This document shows, piece by piece, positions 38,029-45,779 of a stretch of 64,000 nt of DNA. Numbering within the stretch: position 1 is the first letter of the stretch; each line of letters starts with the position of its first letter. The notes under the pieces are model-generated. The model did no database searches and was not told the origin of the DNA. It saw only the letters and a list, made by a program, of their open reading frames with translations. The DNA is from Bacteroidales bacterium. GTDB taxonomy: Bacteria > Bacteroidota > Bacteroidia > Bacteroidales > F082. Made by a program: the position numbers and the translations under genes. The stretch lies in the NCBI GenBank assembly GCA_023229135.1, contig JALNZT010000002.1, forward strand, positions 124,001-188,000, in the 5' to 3' direction.

Positions 38029-38092
38029 AAGTAATTTTTATGTTTTCTTTTGTAGCCTCCGCCGAAATGGGATGCTTAATTTTAAAACTGAT

Positions 38093-39001
38093 TTATAATG
38101 CGTTATACTTTCTGCTTTCTATTGGTTTTTTTTCAAGGTGATTATATACAATAAGATCGCCTTTATTTACGTGTAATAGATTAGCAATCACATCGCATTT
38201 TGCCATCAGTAAGAAAAATATACGCGAGTCTTCTTGCGGCAGAAGCCCTTCCAGATTTCCCTGTCCTTTGGAAATGATCAGATCAGCCTCGTTATAGACT
38301 TTGATGAATTCGGCGCTACAATCGTTTAAAATAGTAGAGGGCGCATCGGAACCATTGTCGATAAGCTTTGCAACTTCCAGTATTCCAGCTTGATGTGCAT
38401 CTTCAAGTGTGGCGTCATTGATAACTGGAAAACCGCGCACAGCTGCTGTTATATTTTCATGATTTAGGGTTTCGATAAATAGTCTGTCCATAAAAATTTC
38501 ACCAGCATTATCACAGAGGTACAGTACTTTAGCTGCTTTGTCAACGGCTTCAAAAAGCCTTTCTGAATGATCAATCGCTAATTTCGCGTCAATAACTTCC
38601 GAAATAGTCTGTTCCAGATCAAACTCCTGATGTGCGCCATAATCCATGATGTTTCCGGCAATTGCCAAGCGCAAAGCCAGTTGCAACGCATTATCGGCTT
38701 GTTGCACTTTAGGTTTCCAGTGGTCATACAGTTTTTTAGCAATAGCATTGCTGGTCCTTTTTTCTCGCGAATAAGGATCAGCAATGCCGGAAACATTCCT
38801 AAAATGGCGGTTAAGTTTTTGCTGCAATTCCGGGCTGCTCAGGCCATCTTCCTGAATCAACTGCTCCAGGTGGTCTGTGATTGCCAATCTTTCAGTTTCG
38901 GCAATGGCTGTATGCTTGTCGAGCAGGCAGTTGTATCCAAAGCGAAAACAATCGCCACAGCGGGAATCGCGCAAACCGCTATTTTTAGTGGTGATGACCA
39001 T
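38093..39001 (-). CDS. DUF89 (ARMT1-like) metal-dependent phosphatase-family protein
   Basis: A 302-residue DUF89 protein. Hallmarks are the metal-site motif LCDNAGEIFMDRLFIE (about residue 160) and the ISKGQGNLEGL segment. Plant and yeast DUF89 proteins act as metal-dependent phosphatases that remove damaged phosphometabolites. The N-terminus has extra Cys residues in RCGDCFRFGYNC, typical of the bacterial branch. ATG 39001 is preferred; an upstream Met at 39025 would overlap the preceding NifX-like gene by 41 bases instead of 17. Its place within the ORP-like operon suggests a metal- or sulfur-cofactor related role, which is not established. Confidence 0.8.
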   Translation of the reverse strand: MVITTKNSGLRDSRCGDCFRFGYNCLLDKHTAIAETERLAITDHLEQLIQEDGLSSPELQQKLNRHFRNVSGIADPYSREKRTSNAIAKKLYDHWKPKVQQADNALQLALRLAIAGNIMDYGAHQEFDLEQTISEVIDAKLAIDHSERLFEAVDKAAKVLYLCDNAGEIFMDRLFIETLNHENITAAVRGFPVINDATLEDAHQAGILEVAKLIDNGSDAPSTILNDCSAEFIKVYNEADLIISKGQGNLEGLLPQEDSRIFFLLMAKCDVIANLLHVNKGDLIVYNHLEKKPIESRKYNAL

Positions 39002-39362
39002 GTCGGTGTTCGTGTCCTTCGCCATCGTGATCGCAGTAGTTTGCTGATAAACTGAGGCGGTCGTTTAAGAAATCTTCTACCAATTCTTCAGCGGTTTTTA
39101 TGGGTGCGCCCACAAAAACATTTACGCCGGCTTCGTTAAACAGCGTTACGGCTTGCGGGCCCATGCCACCAGCCAGCACATCAGTTGCGCCTTGAGCTGC
39201 AACCCAGCGTGGATAGGTTCCGGGTTGATGTTCGGGAGGGTCAAAGCTAGTGACTTTAACAATCTTTTTGTCTTGAACATCAACAAAAGCAAAGGCTTCA
39301 CAATGTCCGAAATGGGCCGACAATTTGCCGGCGGCCATGGGGATAGCAATACGTTTATTCAT
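38985..39362 (-). CDS. NifX-fold protein with His-rich C-terminus, copy 2
   Basis: A 125-residue NifX/ORP-family protein (MNKRIAIPMAAGKLSAHFGH, VLAGGMGPQAVTLFNEAGV). Unlike the other two copies it has a C-terminal tail (residues about 108-125) with Cys, Asp and eight His residues (CDHDGEGHEHRHGHHH), a likely metal-binding or storage site. SAHFGHCEAF replaces the DPRFGR motif of copy 1. The 3' end overlaps the DUF89 gene start. It probably carries or delivers a metal or cluster within the operon's system; which metal cannot be told from sequence. Confidence 0.85.
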   Translation of the reverse strand: MNKRIAIPMAAGKLSAHFGHCEAFAFVDVQDKKIVKVTSFDPPEHQPGTYPRWVAAQGATDVLAGGMGPQAVTLFNEAGVNVFVGAPIKTAEELVEDFLNDRLSLSANYCDHDGEGHEHRHGHHH

Positions 39363-39412
39363 TTGTGTTAATTTAAGTTATTGGGTTTTTGATAGTTATT
39401 TGTGTTAAAATA

Positions 39413-39652
39413 TTAATTTTGTCTTCCGCGAAAACGCCGACGTCGTCCGCCGCCATAGCCCATACCGCGGCCAAAACCTGTGTTTGGATTCCAGTCTTCG
39501 TTGGTATTTTGCTGGTTTTCGCTGCTATTTCTCATCCGTCTGCCAATTCCTCTTTGACGGTTTAGTGCATTATTTTCTGTTGCACACGGGCCTCTGCGGC
39601 CTCCTGTTTGAGGGCCTTTTCCTTCAGGTCCTGTTTGATTAAATCCTGGCAT
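39413..39652 (-). CDS. DUF5320 mini-protein A
   Basis: A 79-residue Gly/Arg-rich protein beginning MPGFNQTGPEGKGPQTGGRR, the DUF5320 signature, and ending in a GRGMGYGGGRRRRFRGRQN tail. Such small proteins regularly accompany NifX-fold and MinD-type genes in anaerobes; their role is unknown. Start 39652 is chosen because the same motif opens the neighbouring paralogue. A longer form from 39718 would overlap that gene heavily and adds no conserved sequence. The Arg/Gly tail could bind nucleic acid or act as a flexible scaffold, which is speculation. Confidence 0.75.
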   Translation of the reverse strand: MPGFNQTGPEGKGPQTGGRRGPCATENNALNRQRGIGRRMRNSSENQQNTNEDWNPNTGFGRGMGYGGGRRRRFRGRQN

Positions 39653-39662
39653 AATAAGCTCC

Positions 39663-39857
39663 TTACTTTTTTGGTTTGTTATAATTCGTGCGTTTTCCTT
39701 GCCCGGGTTCGTCGGCACATTCGCTATGTCGGCGTTTGCCCATTCCTTGCCCTAATTTTTTTAACAGCTCCTCTTTATTTAGATTGCTGCCTTTGCCAAG
39801 CCCTCTTCCGGTTTTTGGGCCTTTTCCTTCGGGGCCTGTTTTGTCTAAGTTTGGCAT
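39663..39857 (-). CDS. DUF5320 mini-protein B
   Basis: A 64-residue paralogue of the next gene with the same opening, MPNLDKTGPEGKGPKTGRGL, then a short helix (LNKEELLKKLGQGMG) and a basic tail with one Cys. It is separated by one base from the upstream NifX-like gene and by ten from mini-protein A, well inside the operon. The shared GPEGKGPxTG motif in two adjacent genes argues that both are real despite their size. Function unknown. Confidence 0.72.
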   Translation of the reverse strand: MPNLDKTGPEGKGPKTGRGLGKGSNLNKEELLKKLGQGMGKRRHSECADEPGQGKRTNYNKPKK

Positions 39858-39858
39858 T

Positions 39859-40179
39859 TTATTGTTGATTTAAAAGATTAATAATGTCCTGAATGCGGGT
39901 GTCAGGCTTTTTTAGCACAATAAGCTGGATGCTTAGCTGATCCAGCAATGGCTGAACTTTTGGTCCGAAATCGCCTGCAATCAGGGTTTTTATATTTTGA
40001 GAGGCTAACCATTTAACAGCTTGAAGGCCAGCTTTCTTGGGTGAATCTCTAAAAGGATTTACACTAATTTCCATGCCGCCGCTGTCTTTGTCGTAAATCA
40101 CGAAAAAGGCACAATGACCAAACTGCAAATCAATGTTGTGATTGAGCGTATTCCCTTGTGATGCAATGGCGATTTTCAT
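39859..40179 (-). CDS. NifX-fold metallocofactor-binding protein (ORP-like), copy 3
   Basis: A 106-residue NifX/ORP family protein: MKIAIASQGNTLNHNIDLQF, then GHCAFFVIYD, AVKWLASQNIKTLIAGDFGP and a C-terminal helix. It is the first structural gene after the DUF134 regulator (two-base gap). With copies 1 and 2 it gives three NifX-fold proteins in one operon, differing at the motif after the first strand (DPRFGR, SAHFGH, DLQFGH), so they may bind different ligands or work at different steps. No long C-terminal metal tail is present here. Confidence 0.85.
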   Translation of the reverse strand: MKIAIASQGNTLNHNIDLQFGHCAFFVIYDKDSGGMEISVNPFRDSPKKAGLQAVKWLASQNIKTLIAGDFGPKVQPLLDQLSIQLIVLKKPDTRIQDIINLLNQQ

Positions 40180-40181
40180 AA

Positions 40182-40619
40182 TTAATTGATTTGCATGTTA
40201 GTTAACTCAGCTTCTTCCATCTGTTGAAAATGTTTTTTGCCACAAAGCGGACAGGCTTCTACCGGCTGCGCAGGATCAAGCTGATTGAAGTAGCAACCGC
40301 AAAAATTACATTGAAACCAATTGCTGTCAAAATATACGGTGCCGCCTTCTACCTCTATGGCAAGCCCTTGGGCGAATGCCTGAGCGATTTTATTGCGTGC
40401 CGAAGCATAAATCCGGGTGAAAGTTGGTCGCGAAACCTGCATCAACCTGGCCGCCGCACTGTGATTGAGTCCTTCGTAATCGCACAGTTTAAAGGCTTCA
40501 TATTCTTCAAAATGGAGCACAATTGCCGTAGCCTGCTTGTCAATATCAGGGCCATAAGGCCTGAAACCTTTGATGGCTGGCAGGCCGGAGAGCTTTCGCG
40601 GTGTCTTAATTCGTGGCAT
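40182..40619 (-). CDS. DUF134 helix-turn-helix / zinc-binding regulator
   Basis: A 145-residue DUF134 protein. The N-terminal part has the family start MPRIKTPRKLSGLPAIKGFRP, then an acidic segment HFEEYEAFKLCDYEGLNHSA. A sigma-4-like helix-turn-helix follows (AAARLMQVSRPTFTRIYASA, about residues 54-73), and a C-terminal treble-clef-like region with four to five Cys (CNFCGCYF and ACPLCGKKHF). It is the first gene of the ORP-like operon, and a 16-bp palindrome against its own -7 box is its most likely binding site. DNA binding is inferred from the domain; metal or redox sensing by the Cys region is inference. Confidence 0.83.
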   Translation of the reverse strand: MPRIKTPRKLSGLPAIKGFRPYGPDIDKQATAIVLHFEEYEAFKLCDYEGLNHSAAARLMQVSRPTFTRIYASARNKIAQAFAQGLAIEVEGGTVYFDSNWFQCNFCGCYFNQLDPAQPVEACPLCGKKHFQQMEEAELTNMQIN

Positions 40620-40630
40620 CTAAATGAGCT

Positions 40631-40666
40631 TATGTTCGTTTGCAAAGATAATGAACATATGTTCAT
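40631..40666 (-). promoter_or_regulatory. Promoter and palindromic operator of the ORP-like operon
   Basis: On the minus strand TATCTTTG (40650-40643) is an exact TAnnTTTG -7 box. Directly upstream of it lies ATGAACATATGTTCAT (40651-40666), a 16-bp perfect palindrome filling the spacer where RNA polymerase binds. A further half-site, GAACATA, occurs at 40631-40637, downstream of the -7 box. This is the layout of a repressor operator, most simply for the adjacent DUF134 protein. The -33 box is weak. Confidence 0.6.
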
Positions 40667-40697
40667 AAAAAAGTTTTTTTGAAAAATATTTTCAAAA

Positions 40698-40732
40698 AAA
40701 AAGACCAAGTCATTCTTTGGCTTAGTCTTTTT
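40698..40732 (-). terminator. Terminator of the SDR gene
   Basis: A 12-bp stem with one U-G pair in the leftward RNA (arms 40698-40709 and 40721-40732), followed leftward by a T-run and a second AT-rich near-palindrome (about 40672-40700). It isolates the ORP-like operon from the SDR gene. Confidence 0.7.
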
Positions 40733-40758
40733 GGAGTAAATTGCTTTGAAACAAGTCG

Positions 40759-41505
40759 TTACATCTGACTTCTTGGCATCACAAGTATTTCGCTCACCAT
40801 CACCTCATCGGGTTGGCTAATGGCATATTGTATTGAGCGGGCGATGTCATCCGCTTCCAAGGGTTTTAAACTATTGGAGGGTTTATTAAAGGAGTCCAAA
40901 ATATCTTTATCAGTTATAGTTTGCGTGAGTTCGGTGGCTACTGCGCCGGGTTCAATTACGGTAACTTTAATATTCATGGTGGGCGTAAGCTCCATTCGCA
41001 TGGCTTCGGAGAGGGCCGTAACACCGAATTTAGTCGCATTATAAACCGCAAAGCCTGGGCCAACGCGTCTTCCGGCCACAGACGAAATATTGACGATATG
41101 GCCGCTTTGCTGGGCTTTCATCACTGGCAAAACACCGGCAATGCAATAAAGCAAGCCTTTTAGGTTTACGTCGATCATCCTATCCCATTCGTCAATTTTC
41201 AGCTTGTCGAGGAAGGAGACAGGCATCAATCCGGCATTGTTAATCAATCCGTCGATGCGTCCGTATGTTTTCTTCACCGCTTCAAAAGCTTCCAGCACAG
41301 CGGCACGATCGGTTACGTCAAGTTTTACCACCATCGAATCCGTTTGGTGTTCGTCCATAAGTTTTTGGGCCAGGTACTGCAAGCGTTCTTCACGACGTGC
41401 CATCAAAACGAGTTTTGCACCATCTGCTGCAAGGCGCATGGCCGTTGCTTCTCCAATACCGCTGGAGGCTCCTGTAATTACTACTACTTTGTCTTTTAAT
41501 TTCAT
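40759..41505 (-). CDS. Short-chain dehydrogenase/reductase
   Basis: A 248-residue classical SDR. It has the NAD(P) motif TGASSGIGEA near residue 12, NNAGLMP, the catalytic Ser in NISSVAGRR, and YxxxK in VYNATKFG. The Arg in LMARREERL after the second strand suggests NADP preference. The family member is close to YdfG-like serine/3-hydroxy acid dehydrogenases, but the substrate cannot be assigned. Two in-frame ATGs are adjacent; the second (41505) is used. The gene is monocistronic, ended by the hairpin at 40698-40732. Confidence 0.82.
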   Translation of the reverse strand: MKLKDKVVVITGASSGIGEATAMRLAADGAKLVLMARREERLQYLAQKLMDEHQTDSMVVKLDVTDRAAVLEAFEAVKKTYGRIDGLINNAGLMPVSFLDKLKIDEWDRMIDVNLKGLLYCIAGVLPVMKAQQSGHIVNISSVAGRRVGPGFAVYNATKFGVTALSEAMRMELTPTMNIKVTVIEPGAVATELTQTITDKDILDSFNKPSNSLKPLEADDIARSIQYAISQPDEVMVSEILVMPRSQM

Positions 41506-41580
41506 CAATATTCTTTTTTTAGGTTTCTAAATTAACAAAAAAAGGGTCTAAAAGTTGCAAAAGTCGCTGCTTTCAAGCTG

Positions 41581-42870
41581 TTAATAACCGTATTTTCCTT
41601 TCCATTTTTCGTGCAGACTTTTCCGCATTTCCTGCTCGCGCGGGTTGCTGCCAGGCTCAAAGAAACAGTTATTTGCTATTTCTTCCGGCAGAAACTCTTG
41701 TGCTGCAAAATTGCCAGGATAATCGTGCGAATATTTATAACTTTCGCCATATCCCAGCTCTTTCATCAGCTTTGTTGGCGCATTGCGTAAGGGGAGAGGC
41801 ACCGGCAAATCGCCGGTCTTGCGTACAGTTTCCAAGGCCTTATTGATGGCAAGGTAAGCAGCATTACTTTTGGCCGATGCTGCCAGGTAAATAGCGGTTT
41901 GTGAGAGTATAATCCGACTTTCGGGCCAGCCGATTTTGCCCACGGCTTCAAAACAGCTGTTGGCAAGCAAAAGCGCGTTGGGATTGGCATTACCGATATC
42001 CTCTGCTGCCAGGATGAGCATGCGCCGGGCGATAAAAAGCGGGTCTTCGCCGGCTTCGACCATGCGGGCCAAATAATATACCGCCGCATTCGGATCGCTG
42101 CCACGCATCGACTTGATAAAAGCGGAAACCACATCGTAGTGCATTTCGCCTTTTTTGTCGTATTTCACCAGGTTATTCTGGATGCAGCGTTTGGCGTCTT
42201 GGTCAGTAATTTCCAGTGCCTTGTTTTTGTCACTGCTTTCGCTGTCGAGCACATCAGTTACCAACTCAATGGCATTGAGTAGTTTGCGGGCGTCGCCTCC
42301 GCTGATCTGCATCAGGGCACTGTTTTCTTTCAGGATTATTTCCCGCTTATACCTGATTTGTAAGGCAGTTACAGCGTTTTTGAGCAGGGAGACAAGATGC
42401 TTTTTCTCGAGCGATTTTAGTACATAAATCTGTGAACGCGAGAGCAATGGCGCAATCACTTCAAAAGAAGGATTTTCGGTTGTGGCACCAATCAGGGTAA
42501 CCAATCCTTTTTCCACGGCGGCCAATAGCGAATCCTGTTGCGACTTACTAAAACGGTGAATTTCATCAATAAACAGTATAGGAGCTTTGGGCAACATCCG
42601 GGCGCGGTCAATCACTTCACGCACATCTTTAACGCCTGAACTAACGGCACTTAGCACAAAAAACTGTCTGTCGGTTTGCTTCGATATGATATAAGCTAAA
42701 GTGGTTTTGCCAACACCGGGTGGTCCCCAGAAAATCATAGAAGGTATTCTGCCGCTATCCAAGGCCCGGTGCAGGATTGCTCCTTCGCCTACCAGGTGTT
42801 CCTGCCCGATATATTCGTCCAAGCTTTGCGGCCTGAGTTGTTCTGCTAAAGGTTGGGCAAGGTTTGTCAT
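41581..42870 (-). CDS. rarA: Replication-associated recombination protein RarA
   Basis: A 429-residue AAA+ clamp-loader-like ATPase (RarA/MgsA/WRNIP1) that acts at stalled replication forks. It has the RarA opening [20 protein letters not shown], Walker [12 protein letters not shown], Walker [12 protein letters not shown], sensor 1 [12 protein letters not shown], the [14 protein letters not shown] lid region and the C-terminal MgsA part with [20 protein letters not shown] and [18 protein letters not shown] 42870 is preferred over 42888, because a perfect -7 box (42888-42895) overlaps the latter. Confidence 0.95.
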   Translation of the reverse strand: MTNLAQPLAEQLRPQSLDEYIGQEHLVGEGAILHRALDSGRIPSMIFWGPPGVGKTTLAYIISKQTDRQFFVLSAVSSGVKDVREVIDRARMLPKAPILFIDEIHRFSKSQQDSLLAAVEKGLVTLIGATTENPSFEVIAPLLSRSQIYVLKSLEKKHLVSLLKNAVTALQIRYKREIILKENSALMQISGGDARKLLNAIELVTDVLDSESSDKNKALEITDQDAKRCIQNNLVKYDKKGEMHYDVVSAFIKSMRGSDPNAAVYYLARMVEAGEDPLFIARRMLILAAEDIGNANPNALLLANSCFEAVGKIGWPESRIILSQTAIYLAASAKSNAAYLAINKALETVRKTGDLPVPLPLRNAPTKLMKELGYGESYKYSHDYPGNFAAQEFLPEEIANNCFFEPGSNPREQEMRKSLHEKWKGKYGY

Positions 42871-42887
42871 AAGTTTAAAATTTTGCA

Positions 42888-42895
42888 CAAATTTA
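42888..42895 (-). promoter_or_regulatory. Candidate -7 box of rarA
   Basis: On the minus strand TAAATTTG matches TAnnTTTG and lies 17 bases before the chosen rarA start. It helps to decide the start codon. No -33 match is seen. Confidence 0.35.
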
Positions 42896-42993
42896 GTGGA
42901 GTTTCTGCTTTAATCATAATCCTGATCAAAGCAAAAAGCACTGCCAATGTACATTTTTATAGCTTTGTAGTCTGATAAAAAATGTTTGCTATA

Positions 42994-43404
42994 ATGAAGA
43001 TTTTGATGATGTTTTGCGATGAATTTGGCTACGAGCCAGCGGTGAAAAATCTGGAAGAAGCTCCGGATGTTAGTCAGGGCGCCTCTTTTGAAAAAGTGCT
43101 GGTGGCTTTTATTCAGGCCGAAGAGAAGGATGAGGTCGATCCCAAAGGCACGGAGGACAAGCTTTTGAATGTTGTGAAATGGGGCGCACGTAAAAATGAA
43201 TCGCGGCATGTGATTTTGCATTCTTTTGCGCATCTTGCTGAGAGCAAAGCGAGCGCGGAATTTACGCATGAAATTTTTAACCGGGCACAGCATCGCATGA
43301 TTAAAGCCGACTGGCAATGCGATCAAACGCCTTTTGGCTATTTTCTTGATCTTAAAATTGTTGCACCCGGTGTTTCGCAGGCACGAATTTTTAAGTCGTT
43401 TTAG
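42994..43404 (+). CDS. Free-standing threonyl-tRNA synthetase editing domain protein
   Basis: A 136-residue protein resembling the archaeal-type ThrRS N-terminal editing domain (D-aminoacyl-tRNA deacylase fold). Matching segments are MKILMMFCDEFGYEP, EKVLVAFIQAEEKDE, HVILHSFAHLAESKAS and TPFGYFLDLKIVAPG. In archaea this domain hydrolyses Ser mischarged on tRNA-Thr; bacterial ThrRS uses an unrelated editing domain, so a solo copy here is unusual. ATG 42994 begins at the first beta-strand; a Met 12 bases upstream is an alternative. It is divergent from rarA and converges on the hybrid kinase. Enzymatic activity is inferred. Confidence 0.72.
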   Translation: MKILMMFCDEFGYEPAVKNLEEAPDVSQGASFEKVLVAFIQAEEKDEVDPKGTEDKLLNVVKWGARKNESRHVILHSFAHLAESKASAEFTHEIFNRAQHRMIKADWQCDQTPFGYFLDLKIVAPGVSQARIFKSF

Positions 43405-43426
43405 TAGATTTTCTTTGTAATTAGAT

Positions 43427-44866
43427 CTATTTGCTGCTTGCCAGCAATGCTTTTTGAGCCAGTAATTGTGTTATAATCAGTGGAAATTTATCCAAGTTGA
43501 AGGGCTTACTGATGTATTCGTTCATGCCGGCTTCTAAGCATTTTTGACGGTCGTCTTTGATAGAGTTGGCGGTAATAGCAATGATTAGCACCGGATTTTC
43601 GACGCTTTGTTCGCGTTCTATTTCACGGATTTCTTTTGTTGCTGTAATGCCATCCATTTCTGGCATTTGAATATCCATCAATATCAGGTCGTAATCGTTT
43701 TTCAGAAATTTCTCGACAGCTATTTTTCCATTTGCTGCCAAATCTACACTATAGCCCAATCCGCGGAGGCTTTGTAATGAAACTTTTTGGTTGATGAGGT
43801 TATCTTCAGCCAAAAGAATATGTTTTACGGTATTTCCTTCGATCAAATCGGGTGCTATTCCTTTCGCCAATTTTAGTGTGAACCAGAACACAGATCCTTG
43901 TTTCTCAATGCTTTCAAGGCCTATTTCGCCTTCCATCAGTTCAACGAGCTTGGTTGATATGGTAAGGCCAAGTCCGGAACCGCCCTGATTGCGGGTATAG
44001 CTGCCATCGCCAAGCTGAAAAATCTCCCAAATTTTGTCCTGATCTTCCGTTTTGATACCATCGCCGCTATCTGCTACTGCAATTTTGATGCGTACTGTAT
44101 CCCGCTCCTCTGCTATTAGCTCAGTTTTCAGGTTGACGTAGCCACTGCTGGTGAACTTAAAAGCATTACTCAATAGATTATTGACGATTTGTTTCAGGCG
44201 CGATGCGTCTCCTTTTAAATAAACTGGGATTTCTTCGTCAATATGGCTTCTGAACTCCAGATTTTTTTCTTTAGCCAAAGGCCTATAGCTCGTAATAATT
44301 TCTTGTAATTCGTTGTGAAAATGAAAGTTAAGCTGATCAAGTTGCAGCATATTACATTCCAATTTGGCATAGTCAAGCATATCATTGGTCATGGCTATAA
44401 GCTTGGTATTGAGCATGTAAATCTCCTTGTGGATAAGCTGCATTTCCATTGGGGTATTGATTTTTTTTGCCATAGTGAGCAAGCCGACGATACCATTGAG
44501 CGGGGTGCGGATTTCGTGACTGATATTGGCCAAGAACTTGGTCTTAACACTGTTAGCAATCTCAGCTTTTTCCTTTAGTTCAGTCATTGTTTTGAGGTTT
44601 TTCTCCAGGTCGGTTTTATGGTTGTCGATAAGCTTGTGGCGGTCTTCGAGCAAATGTAGTAAGCGCCTATTTTGCTTGCCTTGCTGGCGAACATTTTTTA
44701 TGATAAAAGTAAAAAGTACGGCTATAACCAGTAGTAATATTATAAATATTAGCGGCGAAAAAAATCCATTTGTGCTTGGTTGGAGCAGGTCAATAAATAG
44801 TACATTTAGCCAGCCCGCATTCGTTTGCAGAAAGGCTAACACTACAGAAAGCAAATAATTGACCAT
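43427..44866 (-). CDS. Hybrid sensor histidine kinase with receiver domain
   Basis: A 479-residue hybrid kinase. A hydrophobic N-terminus with one clear membrane helix (about residues 36-57) leads into a coiled coil (65-100). HisKA with phospho-acceptor His117 (ANISHEIRTPLNG), the ATPase domain (NNLLSNAFKFT, DSGDGI, GGSGLGLTI) and a C-terminal receiver with Asp398 (LILMDIQMPEMDG) follow. There is no periplasmic sensor domain, so it may sense the membrane or partner with another protein. No output domain or adjacent response regulator is present; the receiver probably passes phosphate to a distant protein. Confidence 0.87.
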   Translation of the reverse strand: MVNYLLSVVLAFLQTNAGWLNVLFIDLLQPSTNGFFSPLIFIILLLVIAVLFTFIIKNVRQQGKQNRRLLHLLEDRHKLIDNHKTDLEKNLKTMTELKEKAEIANSVKTKFLANISHEIRTPLNGIVGLLTMAKKINTPMEMQLIHKEIYMLNTKLIAMTNDMLDYAKLECNMLQLDQLNFHFHNELQEIITSYRPLAKEKNLEFRSHIDEEIPVYLKGDASRLKQIVNNLLSNAFKFTSSGYVNLKTELIAEERDTVRIKIAVADSGDGIKTEDQDKIWEIFQLGDGSYTRNQGGSGLGLTISTKLVELMEGEIGLESIEKQGSVFWFTLKLAKGIAPDLIEGNTVKHILLAEDNLINQKVSLQSLRGLGYSVDLAANGKIAVEKFLKNDYDLILMDIQMPEMDGITATKEIREIEREQSVENPVLIIAITANSIKDDRQKCLEAGMNEYISKPFNLDKFPLIITQLLAQKALLASSK

Positions 44867-45101
44867 TATGTTTTAAGTTTTCAGACAAATTAGTTTACTA
44901 ATTTGTCAGGAAAGGGATTTGTTGGCTAAACCGCAGTTAAAAACCAAATTGTATGCCAAGGAAAATCAGTACTTAACCTACATATAATCAGTGTGTTATA
45001 ATAAACATTTTATTATATATTTCCCATTTTGGGAAAGTTATTCCTATGTATAGAAATCAGGTATTGGGCTGCTCCATTAATTTTGAAGCAGATTGCGTAA
45101 G

Positions 45102-45605
45102 CTAATTGTATTTACCTGTATCAACTTTGTAAATCAGAAAACGTGATGAAAATGTGAATTCAGGAGATTTTATATAGCTATTGTTACCTAAGTCGATAAA
45201 AAAACGAAAGCGGTTGAGTTTAATTTCTTCTTTTCTGATGATGTCCAGCAGAGATTTCTTTTCGATAAGGAGCTGAATCATTTTGTTGTCGTCGGCCAAT
45301 TTGAGGCCGGTGCGCATTTCAGGATGATCGGCGAAAAATATTTTATATAGTTCGCGTTTTTTTCTGATGATTTCGATGCCAAAGCCACTTCTGTTCAGTT
45401 TGCCATCTATTGGAGCGGTGCATTTTAATTCGAGTGTAGCTCCTTCGGCCCGTGGGTTATGGTCGAGAACCGTGAGGGTGTAGCCATTGGCGACACTGTC
45501 GGAAATTCTATAAGAACGCGCCTGCTTTTTATACCAGCTCCTGAAAGCATAACCTACGACAAAAAGCAGTACTAAAATAATTATCCCAATCTGATCAGCC
45601 GTCAT
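45102..45605 (-). CDS. Hypothetical single-pass membrane protein
   Basis: I do not recognise the family. The 167-residue protein has one N-terminal membrane helix (about residues 7-22, IGIIILVLLFVVGYAF) and a soluble, mixed-charge remainder predicted by eye to be beta-rich (YTLTVLDHNPRAEGATLELK, FRFFIDLGNNSYIKSPEF). It is likely anchored to the inner membrane. Codon use and a regular start support a real gene. It stands between the kinase and the divergent mscS gene. Confidence 0.55.
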   Translation of the reverse strand: MTADQIGIIILVLLFVVGYAFRSWYKKQARSYRISDSVANGYTLTVLDHNPRAEGATLELKCTAPIDGKLNRSGFGIEIIRKKRELYKIFFADHPEMRTGLKLADDNKMIQLLIEKKSLLDIIRKEEIKLNRFRFFIDLGNNSYIKSPEFTFSSRFLIYKVDTGKYN

Positions 45606-45779
45606 TGTCTAAATTTTGGACAAAAATAGAACTAAAAAGCGAAAAATAGCAAATTGGCAATTTTAGGATTGCATATTGACGACCTAAGGTAGCTTTGATG
45701 TGCTGTTTCTCAAAAAAATATATCCAAATTAAAAGCAGCAAGCCCGATTTTTTTTATATTTACATTCTAATATCCTACT

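Noticed and set aside
33881..40619. Nitrogen fixation locus
   Set aside because: NifX-fold proteins are present, but nifH, nifD, nifK, nifE, nifN and nifB are not; the ATPases are MinD-type, not NifH.
42910..43326. 138-residue minus-strand ORF opposite the editing-domain gene
   Set aside because: Shadow frame: the plus strand product matches a known domain over its whole length.
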